DNA from: Magnaporthiopsis rhizophila
Taxonomy: Eukaryota; Ascomycota; Sordariomycetes; Magnaporthales; Magnaporthaceae
NCBI GenBank assembly: GCA_003049465.1
Contig: PYSS01000038.1
Coordinates: 217,716 to 281,715, forward strand
DNA length: 64,000 bases
Reading direction: 5' to 3'
Shown here: positions 34,932 through 45,935 of the stretch, in pieces
Layout of the letters: each line of letters opens with the position of its first letter
How positions within the stretch are numbered: position 1 is the stretch's first letter
Notes under the pieces: model-generated
What the model was told of the DNA's origin: nothing
Seen by the model: only the letters and a program-made list of their open reading frames with translations
Databases searched by the model: none
Translations under genes and position numbers: made by a program

Positions 34932-35168
34932 AAAAAAAGAAAGGAAGATAAAGAAACAGGCAGGGATAGACCGGAACCGAAGGAAACCTTATTTTATATA
35001 ATTATTATTATAAAGGTTATCCTGACTAATAAGGCCGCAATAATTATACAAAAACGGGATATCTTTGGGGCAGCAACCAGGCGGGCGCGGATAGGCCCCA
35101 CCCTGGCGCATAAAAGAATACGAAGGATTATGCGCACCCAAAAACTTTTATATATCGGTAAGTAATTT

Positions 35169-35576
35169 TTATAGTCCGGTTATAATTTTATTAAGGTTCA
35201 TCAGGTCCTTTTTTAAGGTTGGGATCGGGTTTGGTAAATAATTGCCTGGTTTTATTGCTAAAGTTATGCTGCCCTGGTTTGATTTATATGTATAATTTGC
35301 AAGGTTATTAGACAGGTTCCGGTATATTTTAACCCATTTATCAAAATTTTCGGGTCCCGGTTTGTTAATTTGATAAATGGCGGTTTTGGAAAGTTTGTTG
35401 CTAACCTTATTTTTTAAAGTTTGCATTTGCATATTTGCCGGATATCCGTTTATATTTGCCAATCGGATAAATATATTAATAAAATTACCGAATTTGGTGT
35501 TTTTCTGTTTTAAAGTATTAAAATTCCAGCGAATTGCTGTTCTGGTATTTTGGATTTTATAAACTGGATTGAACAA
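35169..35576 (-). pseudogene. Retrotransposon gag remnant
   Basis: The open stretch of 135 residues on the minus strand has the layout of a Retrotrans_gag domain. It has a hydrophobic/aromatic core (FGNFINIFIRLANINGYP) followed by a helical segment (MQMQTLKNKVSNKLS) and a region ending in a proline-rich linker. Surrounding sequence 34990-36530 is AT-rich and probably belongs to the same element, but no LTR pair was matched to it. Confidence 0.5.
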
Positions 35577-36537
35577 ATCGAATAAAAAGGTATAATTGGA
35601 AAAGTTTTTGGTTTAGGCGAAAGGGTTTTATGGATTTATTATTATTAAATTAATAGTATTTTGGATATATTTGTATACAGTTTTTGAAGGGTATTAGGCG
35701 GTATACAGTATTTGGGTTATTAATATATTATAAAAGGTGCTGTTAAGGGTGAATTTGATATTAAGTAGCAATTTTTATGTAACGTATTCTTTCTGGCGCT
35801 AAATATTGTTCGTATGGGCGCCTGAAAAGGTAAACAGCTTGGCACCCACAAAGCGGAATATTATTATATTTCCGGCAAAATTAGGGGTTATTATCGGTAA
35901 TTTGCCAGTATTAGGTAAAAGTAAAGATAACGGTGGGATTAAAATATTTGGGGTAATAATAATTGGTATAATTAGGGTATTAAGGTTAAATAGCGGTGGT
36001 TTGGCCGGTTATTGCGCTAATTGCTGTATTAACCGGTTATTTTCCGCATTAAGTTGTATATTTATCTTTTAAAGCTGGGTTATTATTATTAATATTTTGG
36101 TAATTTTAAAATTATATTTATTTATATGGATCTGGTTTGTTATAACCTTATTTTGGAAAATGGCAATATTAGTATTTAACATTTTTATTAACATGTTTAA
36201 TTATTATATTAATACCAAAGGTTAAGTATTGCTCAAATTATATTGCAATTTTGCAAAATTTGCATTATTCCCGTAGTTCAGCAAGCACTAAAAGGCGTTA
36301 TACCCGCTAAATAATTGAAATACAAAAATATGGTCTGGAATTAAAATATTCCGGGCTGGGTTTATTATGGTGGTATTATATTGGTATAATGTTGGGTTTT
36401 TATTATATTTGGGCGGCGTAATTGTTAGTAGCTTTTTGTAAATGTGGTGTAATTATTACAATACTGTTTTTCGGGATCGGGAAAAAGGCGGAACGCTATC
36501 GATAGTTCCGTATCTTTTTTGTTAAGGTGCAACAAAT

Positions 36538-36665
36538 TATTACGGTATAGTAGCTGGGTGTTAGGTTGAAAATCTGTTATTGCACAAAAAAGAAGGTCCG
36601 TTAGCTCCGTAAAAAGCCGGCGGATCACTGGCTAAATACAGGTGTGCGGGCTTGGTCCCGTGACA
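36538..36665 (+). mobile_element. 128-bp LTR-like element, second copy
   Basis: It is the same length as and colinear with 20673-20800. The left end is mutated to TATTACGG by C-to-T/G-to-A changes; the right end CCGTGACA is intact. No matching target duplication is visible. Confidence 0.75.
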
Positions 36666-37148
36666 GGAACCTTTTAAAAAAGGTTAGAAATTTTCGGCAG
36701 CAGCGGCCATATTACGATTATAATTCGAAATATAGCAGATTGGATAATTGTAAAAAAAAGGGAGCGGTGCCGTAAAAAAAATGGGATAAAAAAATCAAAA
36801 ATACGGGCAAAAAAGCAGGCAAAAAGGGAAAGGAAAAAGTTGGAAAAAGGAGCAAACAGAAAAAAAAAGAAACGATATAAAGCTTATCCGGTAATGCAAA
36901 AGTCCCGCCCAAATTACAAAAAAAAAGCACAAAAAATAATACTAATAATTTATAAAACAAAAACGAAAAAAAGGATAACAATTCCACCAAGGGCAAATTA
37001 AAGGCAAATTAATAAAAGGAAGGATATAGGAGTGAATCCGACCGAGCATTTGCAATAACCAACATGGTCCCCAAAGAAGCACAACAAATGAAACCATTAT
37101 AACCAAGCCCGGCCGAAAAGGAAGGATGCACGGCGAAAAAAGGGGCTA
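36666..37148. other. AT-rich stretch without recognised feature
   Basis: A-rich, low-complexity sequence. Open frames here are Lys- or Phe-biased and show no domain. Confidence 0.4.
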
Positions 37149-37337
37149 TGTTACGGATCCGTGCTGGGTACGGATCATATAACCCAAAAGTGCTCCCTGG
37201 GCTAAAACTTCTGTATATAAGGGTTGCTTTAAGCCCTTCAAAGGCAAGGCCTGATTTTATCCTTTTCCTCCTTATTTTGTAGAATAACACCATTTTGGCA
37301 CCCACCAGACAACCTTTTTGTGGCCTGACCTATCACA
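37149..37337 (+). repeat. 189-bp LTR, copy D
   Basis: It has intact ends TGTTACGG and ATCACA and exact 189-bp length. The flanks (GGCTA, CCTCC) are not a duplication, so it may be one LTR of a rearranged element rather than a simple solo LTR. Confidence 0.85.
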
Positions 37338-38420
37338 CCTCCCTATTTAGCAAAATAATATCACTTTGGCTCCTACTGGCGACCAGCCATTAACCCTGCC
37401 TATTATAAGCTGATCTTTAACAACTTATACCATGTTTTAATAATTAAAAAGAAAGGTTAGGGGGATGCACGGGTAAAAATTATTAACTATTATTATTAAA
37501 GTTTTTATTAAATTTTTTATTGATAATTATTTTTCCCGTGCTTTATTTGCAAATTTATTTATCAATTTTTTATTTATATAAGGGTTAACTGTTAAAATAT
37601 ATAGCGTGCACAGGGGAAATGGTGTGCTAATTACAGGGCCGGCAGGCGCACATTCAGTTGGATTAGGCCTGCAATGCACTACTTTAATGCTCTGCAGGCC
37701 CTAAGCAAGTTATGGTTACAAGCTTGTTATTATAATGAGGGGCAGCCAACTTTACTCCCTTATATACTTTCCGATATCGGTACCGCGGGATTTGTGCGGG
37801 CGGGCGTTCCGGTGCTTTAGGCTTATTTCTGAAAAATTATTTTGTATGGGGTTGCAAAAAATCGACCCACGGCCACGTAAGCCATCTCCGCGTTGGGCTG
37901 ATAAATTTGACTTAGTTAAATCGACAGCAACTTGAGGGGCGGGTGATTTGTAGGGTTGCAACCCCTGTAAAGCCAGTAGCTTGTAAGGCGCTAATCCCTT
38001 ATAAAATAGGTGATTTGCAGGGCAGTGGCCCCTGTATGTTAGGCTGGACTTGCAAGCGCAAGCTGCATGCACAACCCTTACAGGGTAGGTTATGTGCATA
38101 ACCCTTACAGGGTAGGTGCATTGCACAACCAACCACATGCCCCAGCCAAATATACAGGAGGTGCAGGGTAGGTTAGGTACGTACCCTAACCTTAAAACTA
38201 ATTATATAGTTTAGCCCTAACCGGTATAGGGCTTACAGGGTAGGTTACCCTGGTACATGCAGTAGTTATTTTTAACACCTTATTTAAAACCCTTCGTTTT
38301 ATATATAGGGAAAAAAAATCGTGTTTCAGTTTTTTTCCCGGGTGTAATGTGTGATTTAACCAGATATGTTTCGCTTAAAACATTTAGAAATGTTCCTAAT
38401 TATTTAAAATTAAGTTAAAA
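37338..38420. other. Transition zone from the repeat block to the gene island
   Basis: AT-rich until about 37600, then mixed composition with short inverted and tandem repeats, but no coding frame with domain support. Base composition changes sharply to GC-rich near 38430. Confidence 0.5.
38068..38130 (+). repeat. Tandem units around CCCTTACAGGGTAGGT
   Basis: Two about 26-bp units, each TGCAyAACCCTTACAGGGTA followed by GGT, lie next to each other with a partial third (TGCACAACC). Related TACAGGGTAGGTT motifs recur near 38165 and 38235, as does the palindrome GGTTAGGTACGTACCCTAACC-like segment near 38172. Confidence 0.6.
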
Positions 38421-38598
38421 TGGCGGGGCTCGCTGGCAAGGCTATGTGTCACGATCCCCGGCTGCTGTTTGCGTGGAACAGTCGGAAATGCGAAGAAGAA
38501 AGTCACGGGTAGCAGGGCGGTAGATGAATACCTCGGTAGAAACACAGTTGCCCGCTAACAATCTCGCTATGCAGTATCCAAGCCATATATCTAAATCC

Positions 38599-40487
38599 CT
38601 AACAGCCTCCCCAACTCAGCCATATCGCCGGTCCGTGGATCAGCGGGTCGGCATTCTGCACAGACTTCCTCAGGGCCACCATGCGCCTCGCGTGTATCTC
38701 GGAAGACTCAGTCTTTGCCGTGAAATTAGTAGTAACAGCCACCACCTCGTCCGTGCGACACACGTTATCATTTATAACCTGCACGTAGCGCACCATACGC
38801 TTCCCTTCCCCAACCGCCTCCGTCTCGGGCATGATAACAGCGTCCCAGATGCGCCGCTCGGGCGGCACGCTCTCCTCTGGCGACGCCCAGGCCTGCGCGC
38901 TCATGGCGGCGATGCGGTTCCGGTAGGCCGGCACGTAATCGTGCACGCCATGGCCGCCCAGAGACAGCGAGGCCAGGTCGATGGCGTGCTCGTGGTCGAT
39001 AACGGCGCGCAGGGCCGAGGCCAGCGTGTAGATGTCAAAGATGCACTCGTCGCCGTGGCAGAGCAGACACAGCAGCCGCAGCGCCTCGAGCCGCACCGCC
39101 AGGTCGCGGCACCAGCGGATGGTGAAGTAGAGCGGCGGCATGATGCCGACGTCGAACCGGAACCGCGCCTGGTGGTGGCTCTGGCTCTGCTGGTGATCGT
39201 CGTCACTGCTGCTGCGCCGCTTGCGTTGCACCATGGACCGGGCCAGCTCGTTGATGCGCCGGAAAGTGTCCATGTGCGCGTCAAACGCCAGCTCGCCCGC
39301 CTCAAGGTCGTAGTGGGCGGCAAGCCACGCGCGTGCCGTCAGGGCCCGCATCTGCAGCTCCGTCACCGGGTCAACGTAACAGTGCTCCGACTGCTGCTGC
39401 TGCGGAAACGAAGGAGGAGAGGCGCCACGTGGCAGGGCCCTGAAGATGGTGAACATGTCGGACCAGCGATCGAGCGCGGCCAGCGTGGCCTGGTGCTCGG
39501 CAAGCAGCGAATCCGGGATCGGCTCGGACCTGCGGCTGCCGATGCGGAAGGGGTTGGCCAGATGCAGCAGGCGGGTGGCCTGGCTGGCCAAGCCGTGGAG
39601 CACCTCGCGAGCCTCGTCAAGCGAGTCGAACGTGGGGGTGCGGCGGAGGGCGCCGCCAAAGTCGTCGGCCAAGGCGGGCAAGGGCGTGTAGTTGATGTGG
39701 CCGGCCAGGAACAAAGGGTAGGTGGTGGCACGGCGGATAAAAGGTACGAGGTTCTTCCTCATCCAGGGACTCACGGACCGCATGCCGTTGAAGATGAGCA
39801 CGGCGTGGCGGCAGTGCTCGATGGCAATGGCGTGGTTGCCCAGCAGGAACTCGAGCGTGGCAAAGAGGATGCACACGACCAGCACGGCGCCCGTCTCGCG
39901 TTCGTCGTCGCCAGCAGCAGCACCCAGCTTGGAGATCATGTGCCGGATGGCGCTGTTGTACTGGCGGGTGGCAAAGGCGGTGGTGGCAGGCCCTGCCGTC
40001 AGGTGGAACTGCTCGTGGACGGAGCTGACGGCGATGAGGGCGTGCTGGACGGCGGGCTGGGCATGGCCGAGCACCATGACGGCGCCGCGCCAGAAGAAGT
40101 CGTCGCACACGCGCGAGTACTCAGGGGCCGTGACCTCACAGTAGTGCTGGAACGACCGGCTCTCGGGCTCCGTCAGCCGGGGTCCGCTGGCGAGCCAGAC
40201 GGCGGTGCGGGGGGCCAGCTTGACGAGGCCATGGGCATGGGGTCGCACGGCCACGGCGGAGGAGTCGTGGTCGTAGCCGTCGCAGGAGCGCCCCGTGCTG
40301 GTGCAGCGGATGCAGGCTGGTCTCTCCTCGCCGCACTTGACCTTGCGGATCCTTCAGGTCGTGCCGTGCCGGCCATCGAGCAAGGGTCAGCCGCGTGCCG
40401 CAGACGCACGTCGCTGTTTCGGGACGGGCAAACGTACTTGCATGTGCGGCAGCCCGTCTTGACCTTTTTGCTGCCTTTGCGCGCCAT
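38599..40487 (-). CDS. Zn(II)2Cys6 transcription factor
   Basis: Two exons, 40438-40487 and 38599-40351, give 600 residues. The 86-bp intron has a GTACGT donor and splits the zinc cluster; joining it restores C13-x2-C16-x6-C23-x6-C30-x2-C33-x6-C40, the canonical fungal binuclear zinc cluster, with the basic stretch KIRKVK between Cys16 and Cys23. The remainder has the helical pattern of a fungal-specific regulatory domain (Fungal_trans_2 type). It includes a conserved-looking F-x-x-W-R start region and two long leucine-rich segments. It should be a nuclear DNA-binding regulator. The next gene on the same strand, 400 bp upstream, is an esterase that could be a target (inference). The antisense strand is open for 673 codons, a GC-bias effect. 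Confidence 0.9.
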
Positions 40488-40889
40488 CGCTGATTGGGCG
40501 GGGGTTTGTTTGCTGAAGCCGACGGAGCCGCCTGGAAGAGGCTAATAGCTGATAATCGGGTAAGCTGCTGCATGGTCCGAGCCCAAATCACCAACGGTTT
40601 TAGAAACGGAGTGGCTCAGAGTGCGAGCCGGCCAATCAGGTGCAGATCCACTATTTTGGTTGGGCACGGAACCAGGGTACGGTAAATTTGCGAGGCCACC
40701 ACAGAAAAAACAACGCAATACATTATAAGAAAGGCGACCTCCCCAGCTTGGCGAATCGGAAGGGAAAAGGAAAGGAAAAGATAAATAGATATTAATCTGT
40801 TTTTAAACGAGGTCACCTATTGCTGCTGATGTACAAAAGAGAAGGGTTTGATGAGAAGAGTTGCCCACTCTGGCCGCCTCCTCCAAAAA

Positions 40890-42552
40890 TTACAGCTCAG
40901 GACACGTCCAGCACGCCTCCCGACCCACGTCCCCGCAACTCACGTCGAACCGGGGCTTATGCGGGAACGGACAAGCCAGACGTTTGTCGATTTTGCCCGT
41001 AACCTGGTTTAGCAACTCGTGCCCCGTCGACTCCGGCGCCGTCCCATTCTCGACCCACGCCCGCAGCTGGCTGAAGAGCGCCGCTGGCGGGCCCGAGCTG
41101 CCGCTGAAGCAGTGCCCAAGTCCGGGGATCTCGAAAAGCCGGTAGAAGCTGTGCACGTCGGGCGACACGGCCGTCACCTGCTGGTAATACTGCGATGTGC
41201 CCTCTGGCGGGATGATGTTGTCGGCCTGAGTGAGTTGGTGGTTAGCAGGGCAGATACAAAACTGTTTCTTTCAGCAGGCAGGACCGGAAACTCACCATGC
41301 CGTGGTAGCTCAGCATCTTGCCGCCAGCCCTCTGGAACTCGGTCAGGTCCGGGTCCGTGGCCGCGAAGCTTCGCAGCTCCTGGTGGCCATAGCGGGTGAG
41401 CTTCTCGAACTGCGCATTCGTCATTTTGGCGAGGTCGAGACTCAGGTCCCGCGCCAACATGGTACGAAAGCCCGTGGCGGCGATGGGCCAGGGGCTCCCG
41501 ACGCAGGTGCCGTTGCCATTGCAGACCGTGTTGGCAACAGTGTCGTTGACGTTCTCCCGCGACCCGCTGCCGGTGATATCGGCCCCCGGCCGGAAACCGG
41601 GCCAGACCCGCTTGCCGCTCGCCGCGTACCTCGGCCCGTGCCACGTCGCGTTGACCACGGCTGCAGCGCCGGCCGAGACGGCAATCTTCCCGCCGACGGC
41701 GTCAGAGCAGTTGACCATCCTGCCGACGACGGAAAAGGGGTCGAACCGCTCAAGACACAGCGCCGGGTCCGCGACCACGCCGTCCTCGACGCCGTCCAGG
41801 GCGTCGCAAAACGCCACGGCCGCGACGGTGACGGCGTGCATCTCGCACTCGTGCGGCACGTGGCCCTGGTTGACCATGTACTGCTGCGGCCAGAGGATGG
41901 ACGCGACCACGTCGAGCGACATGGCGGGCGCCGCCGCGACGATGCCGTCGTACAGGTCCGGGTAGCGTTGCGACACCATCAAGGCCTGCCGCCCGCCCTG
42001 CGAGCACGAGCTGAAGTAGGAGTGTGCGGCCTTGCGTCCGTACATGGCCTCGACGATCTGCTTTCCCAAAAGTCCCTGCTCCTCGAGCGAGCGCGCGGCC
42101 GCATTGTGCAGCGAGATCTGGTCCGCGTTGCCGTTTGACAGCAGGGCCCAGCCGCCCAGCATGGCGAGGTCCCCCGGGTGACCGGCGTCGGTGGTGACGG
42201 TCGCGTAGCCGTCGTCGATGGACGTCGACATGAATAGGCCGTAGCTGGCCGAGTTGCGGCCCATGCCCAGCCCGCCGCCGCCCGTCGCCACGATGACGTC
42301 GTTCCACGCGCTAGGGCTGGGGAGCCAGGCCTCGACCGAAATCCAGTCGTTCTGTCCGGGGTGCGTGTACGATACGGTCACGTTGCAAAATGTGGTGGAG
42401 ACGTGGCGCGTCGGCTGGGAAAAGGTCCATGTGTTGAGCGTGGCATTGATGCTGGCCATGGACGCCGCGACCGTCACGTTGGCGATGCCGAAGAGGGAGG
42501 GCGTGCCGAAAGTTGCCGGGACGCAGAGCGACGCCAACGACGGGGCGGACAT
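40890..42552 (-). CDS. Tannase / feruloyl esterase family hydrolase
   Basis: Exons 41296-42552 and 40890-41225 (70-bp intron, GTGAGT donor, CTAAC branch site) give 530 residues. The tannase-family catalytic set is complete. The nucleophile Ser184 sits in SSCSQGGRQ, preceded by Cys183. Asp421 lies in HGMADNIIPP and His457 in IPGLGHC, followed by Cys458. In this family the two cysteines next to Ser and His form a disulfide that holds the triad together. The region GGGGLG at about 91-96 fits the oxyanion side. Enzymes of this family cleave ester bonds of phenolic acids (gallate, ferulate) and are normally secreted. Here the N-terminus starts directly with the mature-like sequence and has no evident signal peptide, and no upstream in-frame ATG is seen. 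Substrate cannot be told from sequence. Confidence 0.92.
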
Positions 42553-42658
42553 GATGGGCCAGCGTGTAGAAGGGGATTTAGAGTGCTGGAGCGTTGACGG
42601 CGTTGCCTACACATTCTCGTCATGAGACTGGACATCACAGCGTCCAACGGGCTCGACC

Positions 42659-42664
42659 TTTATA
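42659..42664 (-). promoter_or_regulatory. TATA box of the esterase gene
   Basis: TATAAA on the minus strand, about 107 bp upstream of the ATG at 42552, in the context GCTATAAAGG. Confidence 0.5.
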
Positions 42665-43002
42665 GCTTTCAGGAGGTGACCATGCCGCCCCGCGATTGAG
42701 GAGCAATTTACTTGGACAAACAGAACCGCCCGAAATCCGTCTCACTGACCCCGGCAGGCTGACATGCGCTCGCGACGACGTCGCCGGCGCTGCCTGGCAC
42801 AGCTTACAGCCGAAGCACAGCCTAACCCATCGCAGGATGAGATATTGGCCCGCTTAACGGGGACAAACCCCGACCTGGTGCGCACGGTGCCCGCACAGTA
42901 TGCGCAACTCAGCGGGGGTCAAGATTAGACGAGCCCGTATTTTGAGGATCTATGCATATTCATCCACGAAAGGAGAAATCTAATTTCCGACTGACATGCT
43001 GC

Positions 43003-43307
43003 CTAGAAGTGTTTCGATCCTCCGCCCTGCCCCGCGCTAGGTCCCTGCGCAAGTCCCTGCGACTGCCCTCCGCTCGCGTTCATGCCCTCAATTGCCGCAC
43101 CCTTCTCGCCTTCGGGCAGAGGGGCGGCCTTGTCCGACCTGTCGACGTTGCTGCCCTGCGTCGACAAGAAGCGGTGTCAGATATGAGTTGAGTTGTGGAA
43201 CATGCGGACGTTTGCGCTCTACTTACAGCCTGGTCGGCGCCGTGGATGACTTGGGTAGCCTGCTCGTCAATGGCGTTGTCGGCCCTGCCGCTTCCGTCTC
43301 GGGGCAT
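43003..43307 (-). CDS. Small hydrophilic Gly/Gln-rich protein, 77 aa
   Basis: Exons 43227-43307 and 43003-43155 are joined across a 71-bp intron with a GTAAGT donor and CAG acceptor, in phase. The product begins MPRDGSGRADNAIDE, is acidic in its first half, and ends in a Gly/Gln/Ser-rich tail closing with GGGSKHF. There is no signal peptide, membrane segment or cysteine. The start has a good context (AAAATG) and a TATATAAA box lies about 136 bp upstream. I do not recognise the family with certainty. Small intrinsically disordered proteins of this kind are common in filamentous fungi and often stress- or conidiation-related (inference only). Gene structure is well supported, function is not. 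Confidence 0.75.
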
Positions 43308-43442
43308 TTTGGCGTAGATTTTTGCGTCGCGGTAGATGGTGTATGAGGTTTAGTTGTTTTTAATCATTCGTCTACTTGAACAGGATCGTCTCTGTGGCAG
43401 CCGAGGGAACACGAGTGTGCAACCCTTGGACCTCGACATCAC

Positions 43443-43450
43443 TTTATATA
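43443..43450 (-). promoter_or_regulatory. TATA box of the 77-aa gene
   Basis: TATATAAA on the minus strand, about 136 bp upstream of ATG 43307. Confidence 0.5.
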
Positions 43451-43662
43451 CAGCAAATCCGGGGATGACGTCATGAAGGCAGACCCCACGAGTACGTCAT
43501 GTTGACGTTATAGAATCCAGGTTGGAACTGCAAACAGGAGACGGGAACGGCCGGTGACTGGCAGAGGTGGGAAACGCATACTTGAAGTCTTGCTAACAAG
43601 CTTCCGAAACATAAAAGGCAAAATAATAGCGTCTAGACCCAGCCCCCCGGACGAGCACAATA

Positions 43663-44882
43663 TCAAACCGCCCAGTACACGTCAACCTTGAGAAATTTCA
43701 GATTGTTTTGCCAGCCGACGAACCTTGCCTTGGCCCATACAGTAATCACATCGCCCAGCTTGAGGTTCCGCACAAACTCGCCCGTACCCGTGGCCCTTCC
43801 TCTGCCTGCATTGACTAGCTCTAGAGCCTGGGGCGTGTCCGGATCGATGTTATCGTCGGCCCGCCACTCGACCACGTGCGTGTGCGGGCCGTCGCGCGAC
43901 GCCGTCTTGTTGCACTGGATCATGTATTCCTCCACCGGAGCGAGCGGGTGCTCCATCCTCAGCCGCTTATTTGGCTCGCCGACGAGAGCTGGAACGATGG
44001 GGCGCATCGCGCAGGGGCTGATGTCGGGCCGTGTGGTCGAGTCCGAGGAGGACGGGTCCATCGCCTGTCGGGCGTGGTCAGGGCAGTAGTCTTCGCCTGT
44101 TTCCGGGTCCGTCAGCATCCGGCCGAGTAGTTGAGGATACAAGATTGTACTCACACTCTCCCGACGCGTCGATCCTTTCCAGTCCTGCCTCGAACCAAGT
44201 AAAGGAATGTCGATAGGTGCCCCGGTCGGCCATCATGCCACCCCACCCCTGATCGCTGCTGGTGATGGTAAAGACAATTTTGCGGCAGGGGTGTTGCACC
44301 GTGTGGGAAGGCGAACCAATCCACTTGTGGAACTGCTCGACCGGGTGCTCCGACGATAAACGGAGGAGCTTGGCCTCTTCGGTCTGGTAGTGGCGGGGAT
44401 CGGGGTTTACTTGCTTGATCAAGCCTAGGGGAAGAGTACGCAGCTGGAGACGACGCCGAGAGGAAGCCGGTTAGTCGAGGGGCCCAAGCAGTGGGCGGGA
44501 GGGGACGCCAGGCGGCTTGTGCATTTTGGCTTACCAGGAACACATCCTCCAGTGGCGAGCTGCCTCTCGCAACAGGGTGGGGTGTGGCGCCGTAGTCGAG
44601 TTGTGCTGAGGTGTGCGGCCAGTACTCGGCAAAGTCGATGATCCTGTTGACGAGCTCGAGGGGCAGAGTCAAGGCCTTGATCATCATGGCCTTTACGACG
44701 AGCACGTCGAGCACGCTGGGTTGGTGGGGTGTCGGAGGGTCGTCGTTTTCGGGGAAGCTGCCGGGCATTGGCGGGTTGCTGCTGGCGCAAACGCCCGAGT
44801 CGTCGTCTTGTGGAGAGTCTACGGGCGGAGGATTGATCGCAGGGCGGGGGTGCCGCATGAACGGGTGGGTGAAGCGGTGCAT
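43663..44882 (-). CDS. F-box-like protein of unknown function
   Basis: Three exons (44535-44882, 44155-44443, 43663-44096) give 356 residues. The introns (91 and 58 bp) have GTAAGC and GTGAGT donors, and the first has a CTAAC branch site; both joins keep frame. After a Pro/Asp-rich N-terminus, a short F-box-like helix appears (LPLELVNRIIDFAEYWPH, about residues 74-91), which in such proteins binds Skp1. The middle part has a conserved-looking block with GWGG, a RGTYRHSFTWFEAGLER stretch and many Trp/His residues. The C-terminal part ends in a beta-rich segment (GDVITVWAKARFVGWQN). The frame is open farther upstream to 45077, but only from a non-ATG codon, so I take ATG 44882. A role in ubiquitin-ligase substrate recognition is plausible but not shown. 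Confidence 0.75.
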
Positions 44883-45475
44883 AATGGCGTCGCGGCGGTG
44901 AAGGAGGTTGTTGAGAGGGAAGACGACGGAGTCGGTGTCTGCATAGGCTGATATCAGTTGTTCGGGCTCGGCAGCTATGATCTGGCGTGTAATAGGTGGT
45001 GGATAGAATTGTCGATGGTTGAAGCAGGGGAGTGTCAGTGACGACCGTTGAAGGGGAGCTGCACTAGTAGGGAACACATGTGACTAGCGGCAGTGACGTA
45101 TGTGCGAACGCGTGGAGGTTTATGCAAGGAATGGACACCCGGCTTGGCGTGTGGCGGGAGAAGGCTGCTATTATTGGGTGGCGCCATGGGGAGCGCTAGT
45201 GGCACTGCGGTGGGCCCACCTACGATGTGGAAGCATGTTTCCCTAGGAAAATGGTATTGTTGCGATGCGAACTAAACCAAAAGGAAAAAAAAAAAAAAAA
45301 AAAAAAAAAAGATTGACCGCCCACGCCTTGCGTTTGTGACCTCGGCGTCCTTGTCGTGGTCCAAGGTAATGTTCCAGCCCAGTCCCGACGTCCTAGCGTC
45401 CCGACTCTTTAATCCCTGCCAATATCATCCGCGATTCGGTATTCCCCGGCACAAACCGGATGCCGTAATAGCCGT

Positions 45476-45935
45476 TCAATCGTCGCAGCAGCAGCACAGG
45501 ACATCGAAGCAGCAGTCGATGCAACACATGCACGACTCCCCGCAGAGCCAACAGCAGCACGCGGTGGCCAAGCTGGAAACACGGTCAGTATGGGTAAACT
45601 CCCACTAGACAGAATGACGATAACCAGAAGTGGAACTTACCATCCGTAAAGGCAGCCACGGTCCTTCTTGGGCTCCTCCTGCGGCGGCGGAGGCGCCTGC
45701 TGGGGCGGGTAGTAACCCATCTGGAAAGTAAGTCAGCGTCGGTTTGGAGTCGCAACACGACGATTCATGGGCGGCCGTCCATCGAGTTCGGGTCATTGCC
45801 GGGCTCGGGCGACACAACCACACGTACCGGCTGCTGTTGCGGAGGGTAGCCTTGGGGAGGAGGAGGGGAAGCATAAGCCCCAGGGGGCGGCGGCGTGCCG
45901 TACGCCTGGGGAGGAGGAGGAGGGTACTGAGACAT
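45476..45935 (-). CDS. Pro-rich, Cys-rich CYSTM-like small membrane protein, 94 aa
   Basis: Three exons, 45828-45935, 45641-45720 and 45476-45572 (introns of 107 and 68 bp, GTACGT and GTAAGT donors), all joins in frame. The N-terminal half is a proline/tyrosine/glutamine-rich repeat (PPPPQAYG, PPPQGYPPQQ). A short charged linker (EEPKKDRG) follows. The last 35 residues hold 13 cysteines in pairs and triplets (ACCCW, CCIDCC, LCCCCDD) and form a short hydrophobic Cys-rich segment. This layout matches the CYSTM class of tail-anchored, stress-associated eukaryotic proteins, which lie in the plasma membrane and are linked to metal or stress tolerance. None of the three exons is convincing alone; the reconstruction rests on splice signals and on the cysteine pattern continuing across the last intron. 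Confidence 0.82.

Noticed and set aside
36718..36996. Hydrophobic 92-codon frame on the minus strand
   Set aside because: Low-complexity Phe/Leu translation of A-rich sequence; no start context or homology.
38524..40545. 673-codon open frame on the plus strand
   Set aside because: It is antisense to the Zn2Cys6 gene, has an Arg/Gly/Ala/Val-rich composition with no domain, and reflects GC-biased third positions of the real gene.
44535..45077. Longer N-terminus for the F-box-like protein
   Set aside because: The extension starts at a GTG, not an ATG; the first in-frame ATG is 44882.
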